DNA of 64,000 nucleotides from Hyaloperonospora brassicae. Taxonomy: Eukaryota > Oomycota > Peronosporomycetes > Peronosporales > Peronosporaceae. The number at the start of each line of letters is the position of its first letter. Positions within the stretch are counted from its first letter, which is position 1. The notes under the pieces are model-generated. The model had not been told where the DNA came from and did no database searches. It saw only the letters and a list, made by a program, of their open reading frames with translations. The stretch is from positions 62,001 through 126,000 of the forward strand of contig CANTFL010000173.1 in NCBI GenBank assembly GCA_947650285.1, read 5' to 3'. Positions 43,818-55,549 of the stretch are shown in pieces. Made by a program: the position numbers and the translations under genes.

Positions 43818-44678
43818 ATGTCAATGTCCATGTCCTCCTCCTCACCATCGTCACTATCTCTACCATCAGAGACGTTCGTGCTCGAGCGATGTCTCTTCCG
43901 CGAGAACAACGTGTGGATCTACCGCGTGCCGGCCACGCACGTGACGTCGCTCGCCCCTCGCGCCGACGCGTGGGACATTGAGCGTCCGCTCCTCACGGGT
44001 TCCATGTGCATTATGCAAACAGGCGACGCGTGCGTCGTCCAACTCTTCGAGTCGCCCGTCGCGCCCGTCGCCACCCATTTCGACGCCCCTCGTCTCTTTG
44101 CCCACTGTCCGCTGGAGATCACACGGGCCCTTCCACTCGACGTGTACGTCCACGACTGTGTCGACTCGTCGCGCTACTTTATGCTGCGCGTGACCGACGA
44201 CCAGAGCGGTCGCCGGGCGTTTGTCGGCATTGGCTTTCCGGACCGCACCACAGCGTTCAACTTCAAGGCGACAGTGCAGGACTATGCCAAGTACGCGCTC
44301 CGTCAAGAGGCGATGCAGGAGAGAGAGGGCGCAGCTGCTGACGGGAGTGAGGAGGAGGAGGGCCATGAGGGGTCTCGTGGTCCTCCTCCGAGCACATTGA
44401 GTCTACCGGAAGGAGCGACGATCCGACTCAAGTTGAAGACCACTCATTGCAGTGACGAGCGAGACAACGAGGCGCGGGCTCGACCGAGTGATGGGGCAGG
44501 CAGTAGCAGGTGTAGTGGACAAGGTTCGGGGGCGACCGGGTCTCACGTGGTGCCATTGATTCCGCCGCCACCGAGCGAGTCGTTGATGACGGCGCTAACG
44601 AGTGCAGTACCACCGGTAGTTGCTGAAGCGAAGACACAGGATGACGAAGAGGACTGGGGTGACTTTACGTCTGCTTAG
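43818..44678 (+). CDS. NECAP-type adaptor protein of clathrin-mediated endocytosis
   Basis: This is a 286-aa protein. The ATG at 43818 is the first in the frame; upstream the frame starts only at a TTG. After a Ser-rich start, ~17-160 match the NECAP PH-like domain: ETFVLERCLFRENNVWIYRVPA, AWDIERPLLTGSMCIMQTGDACVVQLFE, RYFMLRVTD and the hallmark FVGIGFPDRTTAFNFKATVQDYAKY. The tail is Ser/Gly-rich and ends EDDWGDFTSA, a WxxF-type motif that in animals binds the AP-2 alpha or AP-1 gamma ear. The protein should act at clathrin-coated pits. Its length matches NECAP1/2 (~270 aa). Confidence 0.93.
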   Translation: MSMSMSSSSPSSLSLPSETFVLERCLFRENNVWIYRVPATHVTSLAPRADAWDIERPLLTGSMCIMQTGDACVVQLFESPVAPVATHFDAPRLFAHCPLEITRALPLDVYVHDCVDSSRYFMLRVTDDQSGRRAFVGIGFPDRTTAFNFKATVQDYAKYALRQEAMQEREGAAADGSEEEEGHEGSRGPPPSTLSLPEGATIRLKLKTTHCSDERDNEARARPSDGAGSSRCSGQGSGATGSHVVPLIPPPPSESLMTALTSAVPPVVAEAKTQDDEEDWGDFTSA

Positions 44679-46986
44679 ACCGATACGAAGCGGGTAAGGA
44701 GTGGTGCGACGTTCGAATGCCGGTCATCGTGATAACATGCGTGAAATGGCAGCTCGGTGGCCTGATCGGGCGATGGTAAACAGGTTTGCTACTGCGTGGA
44801 CCAAACAGGTCGAGCCATGAAGTGGTTGTCTCCAATATCTGTGGACCTTTTGCATGACGATACAGTACGACTGCTAGTGGACAAGTCGTCTACGGAAGGG
44901 CACGATGCAGAATAGCATCCCATGCAGTTGTTGTGCTGTGGGTGGAGCTTGGAACAAGAGCGGTGCCAGCATGATGCAAGGATAGAGCAGTCTCTTTTCC
45001 CTGACAAAGGAGGCGAGTTTTTTTGTGCGCAACAAGGTGATGGGATGGCACCCTTTCGGATCACGAAGCGTGTTGTTGTAAGGTGTTTGCATGTGATCGC
45101 TGGGAATGGACGGACGTGCGTTTTGCTGTGCCTTACTCTCGTACTTGCTCAGGTGCGCCCTGACTTTCTCGCTGCGGATCTTGCGACCATAGCCTCACTA
45201 CACATGCCAACGCGTCAAGACTAGCCGACCTTCAATCACGAAGCCAGGACGATCATACTGTGCAGAAGTAGAAGTTCATCACTTGTGCAGTTGCAGTAAT
45301 TTGCCACTTTGTGCAGAGTCGCCGAAGCTGTGGCAGTGTATATGGGAGCAAGGTCTGGCTCGACCAAGCATGAGTGATAGATCTTTCATCATTTACCTAC
45401 AAGACCTCGTTGATATGTCTCCTGATCATTCCTTTGACCCCGTGCAAGCAGTCACAAAGCGTCTCGTGCACGTGGTCATTCTAGCGCCAAAAGCACATTG
45501 TAACGGCTCATCTTTGCAGGTTTACAGTCAAAATGAGTCCGCCGCCATTATTGGGTATGCCGCAATGGCTCCTCCTACGCATACAAGAGTCGTTAAGCGT
45601 TTGAGCGCTTACGCTCTGCAGATGGCGTCAGACTCCGTCATCGGACTGTGATACACAGGATGAGGTGTTCAGCCACTTTAAATACCGATCATTGCAACGA
45701 GGTGACAATCGCCCACGCTGTCATAGTGTAAACTCGTTGATATCTCTTGTTTGCTGGTGCGATACAAAAGTGAGTGCGAGTATGATGAGGTACATTCAGC
45801 TACGCGATCGACCTGCTATACCCTACGTGACCTAACTCAAGAAGTTGCTCGGAATCAAAAGGTGGACGCTGTCTCGATGCAGTCATCGTACGAATCTTCC
45901 ATCCACTTTTGCCTTGCCATTACGACAATGGTCATTCCTAACAAGTGTGGCGCTGCCCCATTTGCTTGCCATGCATGTGTCGATTCTTGCACGATATGAA
46001 CAGTCGATGCATGGGAGACAGACGACCGTAATCAAAAGCTGAGCAGAGGTAAAGCGAGAGAAATTGTCGTCGTCTGTGCTGATGGTGGCGAAGAGACTAA
46101 AGAAGTGTTGAAGCATACATGAATGGACTTGTAACGGGGTGAGCCTGTTGCATTATGTTGACCGCTAATTAGAGCATTAGGACTAGCATTTGTATTGATA
46201 ATCTTGAGCAATATGTACCGCGCCAAGTAAATATTGTAGTAATTTTACCGTCAAAGATCGTGTGTTGTATACTTTACTCATTGGTTGCCACTACATCCCC
46301 TGACTAAACCACCAACCGGTGCTGGACGTGCGCAATGAGTAAGGAGCGGGTCGCTACATTACACATTTGTAGATTGCTGTCGTCAAAGTTGCAACCTGTC
46401 ATTTGTTATGGATCGCTTCTGCAACATTTGCCGAAGTTTAGTCCGTTCAACCATAAAAGGTCTACAAAGTAACGACAGATTTACATTCATCGACTGAATC
46501 GTTGCAGATTTTGAATCGCGTGATTTACATAGCCGTGTCGTTTCAACCGATCTGTAATTATTACGTAGCTTCAGACGCCGTCTTTGCGTTGCTAACGTGT
46601 CAGCAATACACATATTCGTGGCTTTCGATAAAAAGAAAACGCGTGAAGAAAACGCTCCTTGTGTGAAGTATCTCGAAGGGAACGGATGAAAGAAAAACGT
46701 CAAAACTACGTCAAGCGAAACGCTCACACTGCGACATCGAAGTCGTTGACGATCGCGTGGCAGCTGTAAGTCTCATTCACAACCCAGAGAGTCGAGCAAC
46801 CGAACAAAATGGCATTACCACAAAACAAACAAATAAAGTCGAGCCATGAAACGTACGAAACCTCAGATTACAATTACTGGAATCCATCGAGGCCATTTAT
46901 CACGACGTTCATCTCAAGGTGCGTTTGACACATTTTAAGATGCGATACACGATCCAGACCAATATAATGAGAAGTATAAACAGGTC
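44679..46986. other. Gene-free, increasingly AT-rich stretch
   Basis: No gene is supported. A 122-codon plus-strand frame at 45283-45651 begins at TTG and matches no family I know. Base composition moves from the GC-rich gene island to AT-rich repeat territory across this interval. Confidence 0.45.
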
Positions 46987-47307
46987 ATGAACTGGCTTTC
47001 GCCAGGAACTCGTACGACGGCCATTCAGCTGCCACCAGACTCTTCCATCGAACCGAAAGGAGCCGCCCCTCCTCGCCCTGGTGCGTCTCAGGACTGCCGA
47101 TCAGCCGCTTGCGCTGCATCAGGTTCAGCAATCGAAGCGGCGCGAATGGACGGTGCGACAAATTTACCAACAGGCACCGACTTCATGGCTCCCATTATCC
47201 GAGCCGTGGATGCACCTTCTGAGGAGCGTACCACCGACGCCGCCACCCGTTTGAATTTCTATCATATGGCTTTACGTCAGCATGGCCCCTGGAGCAGCAT
47301 CCAATAG
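46987..47307 (+). CDS. Short open frame, possibly a retroelement ORF1 remnant
   Basis: This is a 106-codon frame with an ATG start and Ala/Pro/Thr-rich composition (GAAPPRPGASQDCRSAACAASGSAIEAARMDGA). After its stop, protein-like stretches continue in other frames to about 47520 (for example HFEAFAAELKTAGSDYVVSK), so it is probably the start of a broken longer gene. By position ahead of LINE remains it could be a retroelement ORF1, but I recognise no domain. Confidence 0.3.
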   Translation: MNWLSPGTRTTAIQLPPDSSIEPKGAAPPRPGASQDCRSAACAASGSAIEAARMDGATNLPTGTDFMAPIIRAVDAPSEERTTDAATRLNFYHMALRQHGPWSSIQ

Positions 47308-50300
47308 CTGAGATTGCAGCTTTTTTCTCCGCCGTGTAGGGCAGACAGCCTTTTCTTAAACGTGGCCTCAGATTCTCCCGGGAAGGATACATCGTATGGG
47401 CATAGTGTTCTTCATAGGCGCTCAGAACACCGCTGGAGGCCACCCGCGATCGCCCGCGACATTTTGAAGCTTTTGCCGCGGAATTAAAAACAGCAGGTTC
47501 GGATTACGTAGTGTCTAAGAGGCTACTATTTATGGTCTTTTTGCAGCCAAGTATGGCCTTTTCCGGTTCGCCATCGATGCCAGCGGCGTAGCGAGCACAA
47601 TACCCAACACTTCGATAAAAGGAAGCTGTTTGCTTCGTCTATCTTTTTGGAAAAAAAATTGTTTCGCACACGGGGCTCTTTTTGAGAGTAGAAGAAACGA
47701 CTAGCTTGCATGATCATTATGGAGCTGGTTGACTAGAAATGGAGATTCACGGATATTCTTTGCAAGTTGTATAGTCAGCACAAGTGGAGCGGCGGCTCTG
47801 GTTCTAAGCATATGAGCACAAGTCTTCCGCCAAGGGACTCAAGACAGACGGCTTGATGAGGCTGGGCTGCTTCGTACAGTACACATAGACTCTATGTTTG
47901 ACCAGGCGAACTTTGTTTCTGAGAAAGCATGCATACTTACAATGCTGATTGCGGCTCGTCTGAGCCTCGATAGTGCTAGCAGATAGAGGGATGGATGACT
48001 AGTGTAAGTTCATCATAGAGATTGCAGAAGGGTACCTATCTTTCCAGCTCATGACGAATTTTGTACGCTCGTTCATAGCAGCTAAAATGCCTGCTATTGT
48101 ATATTACCATCTAGGCGCAGGTTGAAGGGCAGCTTGTGTTCCACATCGCGCGGAGGGTAGTTGAAATCAGTCGCCGGACAAACGAAGCGACCACGGACAT
48201 GATCCTGGAATTAGCGGAGGTGGCGTGAGTTAACGTTCATGTGATTCACGAACTGATGGTGATAAACAAGACCATCAGATGGATTAGAACGCGCAGGAGA
48301 ATCTACTAAAATATCTGTTCACAAAAGGCTGCAGCTCATCACTGAGACGTTCGATTTCAGTACAGGGCAGAGTTCCTATTTCTGTGACCTTTTATCAGGC
48401 TTTCATATGATCGGTTCAGATAGTCTAGCACGGACCGGATGGTCGTTAAAGTCGAGAAAAGAAGAAGTAAACGATTGTGCTTTTAAACCCGACTTGCTTT
48501 CATGAGATTTATAGCATTACTGCGTACTTTATAGCGGTAGTTCCTACGGAAGTTGAGCTTTACGATTTAGAACCCTACTCTTCTAAGTTCATAGGCATCT
48601 TCCGCATGTATAGTCACGTTTTATATGAATGGATGCGCCACTTTCTTGCATGGTATCGTCAGTATACTGTATAGTGAGGCAACCATTATAACCGGCACTT
48701 AAGGGTTGATCGCCAACTGCAATGATATAGTTGTGGACACTGGAGCCATTCAGTATCAATTTGTCAGTATACAAACGCGCAGTTGCGAGGGCCATGGTAG
48801 TGTTAGTCACCGAAGAAGAGCTGTTATCAATTGGATACCTGAATGAACCCTGTGTCAGGTTAAAGGGAATGCGTCATATGGCGAGTCATCGTCTTAGGTT
48901 CAGCAGTCGGCCGATACAGGGACTCAAGCAGACGTCACCCTGGTCTTAATATCGAATTTTCCACCTCTCACAGCATCGATCGCCTTGCCGGAAGTTCCTG
49001 ATTCGCAATACCCAATACCTCAATAATACTTTACGAGACACACTAATGAAATCACGTGGTTCTGAATGACGGCGGGGTTGGAGAGAACTAACTTACTCGC
49101 CTCTTTCGGAAACGAGGAATGCTATTGGCGCATTCGCTATGGATCCATCTTCTATGTCAACACGGCTCAATTTGGGGACATTTAACTCCTTTCGCGACGG
49201 AGATTGGCGTCACGAGATATCGTGTCGATCGCGATTGTGCCAATAGCGCCGCGGCGTTTCCTGAAGAGACGGCTGTTTCGCCAGTAGGCACCATCTACAC
49301 TCTTTTAAGTCTTTTAGCTCAACCCAGAGTAAGAGGATAGAAGAAGCGAGTGATGACAAATGAGCCGGCACTCAATTGGCGAAAGCCCACCACTTCTAAT
49401 CGCGCAGAGCTCTGAACTTGTGCAGCCTCAGAAGATGATGGACCAGGCAAACAACAGGGGTTTACCGCGATCTCAATGAAACCGCTTCCAGTGGTTGAGC
49501 TCGCTCAGATGCCGTGATCGGATCGACTCTCTGAAATTTGGGCTGACAAATAACTGCGACGGGCAATTGCCCCACGATAGCGGTAGCACAAGCAGTTGCT
49601 GTCTAAATATATACAGCACGTTTTGAGGGCAAAGACCATGTTGCATTTTTCCGGAGTGGGTCATTATTTATTCTCTCAAATCGTCTGCCCACCTGTGATT
49701 TCGCCCCTGTTCCATTCAGTAAATACTGGTGAGGACCTTAAGCTTCGGCTTTGAAAAGTGGGTTAAATCAGCAAACCCACTCTGCCAAAGTTGCCGACGC
49801 CTCTTTGTTGCCGTCGCGCACACACTTTGAGCAGCTATCTGACGGTGTTATCATGGTACAGTGGGCGCTGGGACCCTTAATCTGGACGATCGTGTCGATC
49901 ATGACCAGCAAGTTAGCGCGTTTCGCGAGGCCGGCCATGGTTGGACTCCAAAGTCCAGTAGAAAGTCGGCAAACCAGCTCCGGTAGTACCTGCTGGAATA
50001 TGCGGCTTCTCTCCACGGACCGTGACATGCTTGATTCCGGTGATAAATGGATGGAAGCGAGACGCTTATCATGTTCATCAATGTTTTGCTCCGCGATAGT
50101 AATGTCACCCGATTAAATGCTAACGGTGATAGGCAGTAGATCTGTCGGCGATATCTTTCAACTACGGTGACTCGTTACGGCCGAGTGGTGAAGACGGCCA
50201 TTTAGTACCCGCCACCGGTATGAAATCGCATATATCACATTCAGGAGGTAAAGATTGCGCATCAGAACTGCTTCATTAGTCGTTCAGTTTTAGGGCGGCA

Positions 50301-53059
50301 TTACTTTGCCTTCGTACGCACCAAACACGAGCGCTTCTCACTTCATTGAACGGATAATTTGGCTGCTTCTGACCCAGAGTGTCTTCTAGGGAATTTGTCA
50401 CTGGCTCGGATCAGGACCCCATCGTGCCTCCGACGTTCTGCAACCAGCGGAAAATACTCCCGGAAGAGCCCAGAACATCTTCCTCTCCGTTTGGGTATCC
50501 CGCCACGCTGATCGTGCGCTCGCAGTCAACGAATGCTTATGTCGGACAAGAAATTGTAGGATTTTTTGCTGGCGTTGCTTTTGATGCGTCTTATGGCTCA
50601 AGCGCACGAAGATGATATCATCCCTCGTTAAAGAATTCATGCGACTTTGTCTGGGATTAGGGCGGCTGTCGAGACCACCTCCTCCAGCACATTAGTCGAT
50701 GTGAACGTCAAACGCGGCCGGATGGGTGTGCGACCACGTCAACCTCCGCCAACTCCGACAGATGATCGCATTGATGGGACGAATGGCCAGATACATGGTG
50801 TGCTCAAGGCTCAGCATGGCCAGCAATGACTAAAATTATATCTACAAATTTACGGCAACATCTAGTACTGGCTATATTCAGCGCTTGTTGAACCGGAAAT
50901 CCTACTTCGACATGCTCATCAATTGGTCTTCCATAGTGAATCATTATTGGCATAGATGATCATGTCCTCGTACAGTAAACCACTGGGTAACTACAATCCT
51001 TAAATAGGCTCCGCGCATATAGGACTCAGGTCAAGGAGCTACCACGGTGAACTGGATCAATTTTTGGATTACAAGCGAGATGCATCGGGCGGGAATTTCT
51101 CGACTCCCTCCCCTCATCGACGATTGAGCCGACTAAGATGCTTTAGCGCTGTCAACTATGCGGCGAATGATGTACTACGACTCTGTGACTCGCGTTGGCG
51201 CGTCCGTTGAGCAAACACCTGCTGTGCGCAGTGTTGTATAATATGGAATTTGCCGCGTTGTAGGGTGACGGTAGACAAGCCGACCTCATTTTGCCGAAAT
51301 ATGTAGTCATGTCAATATACGATGGAGTAATTGTGGATACTGTACGGCTTTTTACGCGCAAGAAAATTCGTTGCACACTGGCGCAATTTTGCGAGATATC
51401 TCGGCAAATCTTCATTACCCGATACCCTATTTACGACCCGAGTTCAAAATGTAGCTCATCAATTTTTTACTTCTTGGAGTTCCGCAACACAGTTCAGGCC
51501 GACTTTGACGCGTATAGGGAGACCACCAGCCTGACTTACAGACAAGCAACACGATCTATGATCTCAGAATATCCGCGGCTCTAAGAAAAGTGCTCGGATA
51601 AATAAATGTCATCCCGGAGCGGCATACATAAACGAAAACTCCCGATTGCGCAGTATATTCACAAAACCCGTGTCTACACGGATGGTAAAACGGCTGCATT
51701 TTTGGCCACCTGGGTTTTTATGTGAGGTGTGCGCCTATAGGTAGCTACTGGACTCAAACCCACTGGAGTTGTGGTTTTACTTCCCAAGAAAAGAGATGTG
51801 ACATAATCCTCAGCCGCGACGCGAGCTTCAGAATGGAGTTTTACCTATAGATATTACGAATGCGTGCTTTTGTTGTAGACGAAGAAATCGTATAGAACTT
51901 TCTTACTGTCGAGGGCGGCGGGACCTAAATATATCATTTTACTTCATTCTCGCTTGGTATCTGCACAATAAACCACCATACTTATGAGTACATTCACATA
52001 CGTGCTAAGTACAGGTCTCGAACGGTGTGACCAACATTGTATGGAACGGTTGAAAAGTACGGCCTTTGATGTACTGCTAGCCTTCTCTAGATTCGCGGAT
52101 GTGTGGATTGGTAGACATTGCTGGGGAAGACTCCGCAAATGATTTTGATGACCACTTTACATATTGGTACGGAGGTCGCGCCAGCAGCAGTGGTCAATAT
52201 TACGTTCCGGAGCAATAAATGAACCGAGTTGAATGGATGTCGACGACTGCACATTCTTAGCTGTCTGACGACCAGGAAGCGGTCGTCCACCTAAGAACAC
52301 CAAGAGTAGGAATTTATCCCACTCACCGGCCTTTGACAAACTGATAATGTATCACGATCTCGAACGGGTCTCCTCTATGTTACTAGATGACATGAATGAC
52401 GTGACAGTCAGACAAGGAAAATCAATTTCTGGGGAACTTCGACGTATCTATGATTATCCGTTGTGTAAATAAAATTCGCAAGCGCATACAACAGAGTCGT
52501 GCCTAAATGCGTCACAAGATCGCTGAGCGTACGGACTAATTTATCATACAGGAAGCAGTGGGTCCAGATGAAGGTCGAAGACTTACTCCAAGAGCGTCTC
52601 GAATGACGCGTACAGCGCCTAGAACGTCGTTGGATCTGTTGCAGTGGAATGTGCAACGGGTTTTAAACTAAAAAATGGAACGGGGTCAAAGCCTTACGGA
52701 TACTACCCAGAGTCACGGTATGGTATTCGTCATAAACATGTCGGTAGCAATAAATTTGCGTCCAAAGGGTATACAATAATAGGGGCTCGTGATCGACTAC
52801 GCCACCGACAGACAAGTCATCGAAAACTAATAGATTTCTGAGCGTCCGTGGAATATTTCCATCATCGTACAAATTAAATTTCGGCCCTATTCTTTTGAGT
52901 TGCGGGAGCGAAAGCCTGGCAACCATGATGAGTCTCAGCTGACATGACCGGCGGGTCCCAACGTACCAAGTGATACCTTCTACAAGGACACGCTTGCTTT
53001 TCTTGATTCGGATCTTGCGGTGACAACGACCCAAATTGTCAACGCCGCCGATCTTATTC
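47308..53059. other. Degenerate repeat region without intact genes
   Basis: About 5.7 kb are crowded with stops in all frames. Fragments have protein-like composition on both strands (for example minus-strand frames at 48589-48810 and 49768-50028), but none is safe enough to assign. The position directly before a LINE reverse-transcriptase relic suggests that much of it is the decayed 5' part of that element or nested older elements. No terminal repeats were found. Confidence 0.4.
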
Positions 53060-53800
53060 TCTTTATTCTGAAAGCCCTAGGATCCCTCATGATGTATATG
53101 GATGACTCGGCCGATGAAATGGACTACAGGCACATATTTTTATGCTGCCATTGAGTTTACAATTTTTTGCAAAATTATTATAAAAAAGGCTGTAGCGGGT
53201 TTTGCCCGAACTCGTTAAGATGTTGCAACAAGGCTCTGTCCAAGAATTTAAAGTCGAAGCTTGTAATGACAATGATGATGTCTTAAAATAGTAACTGCCA
53301 AACTCGGCCATACCATAATATATCTGATCAATTCGTTTACTAGACTTTCCGAAGGTTTACGATACGGTCTATCGGGACTTCCTATATGAATCTGTACATA
53401 GTTTTGGCTTCGAATAATGGTATGCTTGTATTCGTTAATCGGCTGTAGTACGGGACGATGACAAATTTTATCGAAAATATGAGGCTCTCCCAACCAATTG
53501 TAGTGACGTCCAGCATTCGTCAAGGGGACCCGCCTGCCTCCCTCATGGTTCTGTTGCGGTTGAACTCTTACGGGTCAATGTTCAACAATCATCTCACTCG
53601 CATTTACTAACTTTCTATGGCGGCAGAGAAAAGATACCACACCTTTCTACCTTCTGTCGATATTTCGACCATCTCCCTCGAGAAGGTGCAGCTCCAAACA
53701 CCGGTGATAGTCTCTTCACCTGTAGCGGAGCTATAACATCGCCTTTTCCAAAGGAATTTTCCCAGCTTATAGCGTTTTTTTGCACTCAATAAGAACACGA
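53060..53800 (+). pseudogene. Decayed LINE (non-LTR) reverse transcriptase
   Basis: Reading across frames and stops, several family landmarks appear in order. A stretch ending FFAKLL-KRL-RVLPELVKMLQQGSV (53130-53240) matches the LINE block YKIxAKxLxxRLxxVLPxLVxxxQxGFV. DFPKVYDTVYRDFLYESVHSFGFE (about 53343-53415) corresponds to DFxKAYDxVxRxFL, with the first catalytic Asp. SQPIVVTSSIRQGDPPASL (about 53488-53545) corresponds to GxRQGDPLSP. A possible remnant of the catalytic xxDD region and thumb follows at 53600-53760. At least three in-frame stops and two frameshifts make it non-functional. It is on the plus strand, opposite to the LINE relic at 30 kb. Confidence 0.72.
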
Positions 53801-53961
53801 CTTAACGAGTCTGCTTCGCTTACTGACCTTCTAGGCCTGGTTCAAGGGAGCTTTATGATCAGGGATTCAACATCACCAAGTGCTAAGTAGAATATGTCAT
53901 AACAAGGCTTCTTAATCGAGCGATCAAAGACGCCATAACAAGGCATTGAATAAACTACTAG

Positions 53962-53996
53962 TTCGCATTTTGATCTGATACAGATCAGATTGCGAA
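53962..53996. repeat. 35-bp imperfect palindrome
   Basis: Arms of 16 bp (53962-53977 and 53981-53996) around a 3-nt loop pair at 14 Watson-Crick positions plus one G-T. It lies just downstream of the LINE relic. Confidence 0.8.
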
Positions 53997-55113
53997 TTAG
54001 TTGTTTATTCCTAACGCACGAGAAATTTGCGTATGTAATAAATGTAAGATTTTAATCTCGAATCTAGTAAAACCTGAAACGTGCCATTGTTGGCTGAAGC
54101 GACATAATATATATGAGTGGTAGATCACAGGGTACATATAATCATCCCATTGGTGTACCACTCTCAGTGTAAAATTGTTACATCGCCCGCTTTGGCGCGC
54201 TATCCGGTTTGCATATGCAGCCGGCAAGGAGTAAAAACGTGATCTCAAACTTAGTACTCAGCCGGTCGATTCACTGTTTTTAAAAATTACAGACACAGTG
54301 ATACCATATACCACTTGAAGTTCGAATTAGGGACGGGTTAACTCCGGCATCGCAATTAGTCGATTCGGTTCAAATGAATCAGTAGCGGTTGCTCACAGCT
54401 AAAACGATTCCAATGTAGTGTCAACAAATTGATTGGCAATTTGGTAATGGAGTCGTTTTACCGTCGATCGTGTTGATGACTGCGATCTTTGCGATAAATC
54501 GCAAATAAAATCAGTGGCACCCCAGTTGCAGCGATATACGAGGGAACAATTCCAAAATTGTTTGTAACCAAGGCTTTAATGTAACGGGTTTCCACGTCGG
54601 TTGATTACCGACATTACATGTGTGGATCACACTAGGGATGATTATCCCACTGAGAATGGTATTCGAACACGGGAGAGGCTTAATAAATCGGACACTAAAT
54701 ACACCAGCGTCTATGCATTAAACTTTGTGTTTATATGGCATCCGTGGTATTACATTCAGGTCACGTCAATTTGAATATTACATGATAACATAACTATAAA
54801 TGCACTTGTAACATGGTTTGGCCACTTCAACTCAAAAAGAAATCTTTCGTTGTCTAATGCATGTCGATAAACACTCGCTTCCGAATTTGCATCGCACTTA
54901 TCAGTGCCCAAACAGCCTAATACCAGCTAACGGGATTTAGGAGGATACACGTACAAACACGCATAGTCTCAAAAGATTAGCTTCGCAGACCACCCACCAA
55001 TTGGGCAGAACCATACGAAGCTCGGCGAACCCCGACAAGGGCATTACATCCGAGCGGCACCGAAAAACCCCGGACCCGTGTCCAGAGGATGAAACGGACA
55101 TGTTATCGACCAG
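53997..55113. other. Non-coding flank 5' of the Gypsy element
   Basis: This stretch is AT-rich, with short frames only. No gene or repeat boundary is recognised up to the LTR. The last bases before the LTR (ACCAG) are part of the putative target-site duplication. Confidence 0.45.
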
Positions 55114-55505
55114 TGTAACGGGGCAGCCCTTTACATGGAATTGTCACTTTAAATAAACAATTCCAATAAAGAATATTAATTTGAATATTCTTTGATCAAT
55201 ATCACCAAAATGGTGATAGCGAAGGGTCGGCCAAAGAGTCTGTTCATTGGTTGATATCTTGATGATATCAATTCACCAATCGCCGTAAGATGCGCGCAAT
55301 GAGTGGTGACGAGACGTCACCATACACTCAATTAGATTATTATAATTAAGTTAAGTCAAACAGAGAGACAGTGGATAAAGACTTAATTATATTAATATAA
55401 CAGTTATGCTTTTACCTTATCTACGCTTCCTCGTTTGCCTCGTGTACGTCTGTCGGGGCACCAAAACCCTTGCGTTAAGTTCACGCAAGGGTGTGCCCCG
55501 TTACA
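55114..55505 (+). repeat. 5' LTR
   Basis: The 392-bp repeat starts TGTAACGGGGCA and ends in its exact reverse complement, a 12-bp terminal inverted repeat. Inside are further perfect or near-perfect hairpins, for example TATCACCA-AAA-TGGTGATA, GGTGACG-AGA-CGTCACC, AGAATATT...AATATTCT and CCCTTGCGT...ACGCAAGGG near the 3' end. No obvious TATA box was assigned. Confidence 0.96.
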
Positions 55506-55507
55506 CC

Positions 55508-55522
55508 TGGTAGCACTTTGTA
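55508..55522 (+). other. Putative primer-binding site
   Basis: A TGG, complementary to a tRNA CCA end, lies 2 nt after the 5' LTR and is followed by TAGCACTTTGTA. The tRNA species was not identified. Confidence 0.45.
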
Positions 55523-55549
55523 GTCCTTCCAAGGACCACAACATCCAAC

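Noticed and set aside
43511..43909. Minus-strand frame of 132 codons with an acidic stretch overlapping the NECAP start
   Set aside because: It starts at TTG, overlaps a well-supported gene in antisense, and its acidic run is the complement of NECAP's Ser/Met-rich lead.
45283..45651. 122-codon plus-strand frame with moderately protein-like composition
   Set aside because: Starts at TTG, has no recognisable domain and lies in gene-free AT-rich sequence.
48589..50028. Possible Copia-type protease and pre-integrase remnants on the minus strand
   Set aside because: Only weak resemblance (LNGSSVH, CSKCVRDGNKEA) at isolated spots, in an order that does not fit one element; not enough to call.
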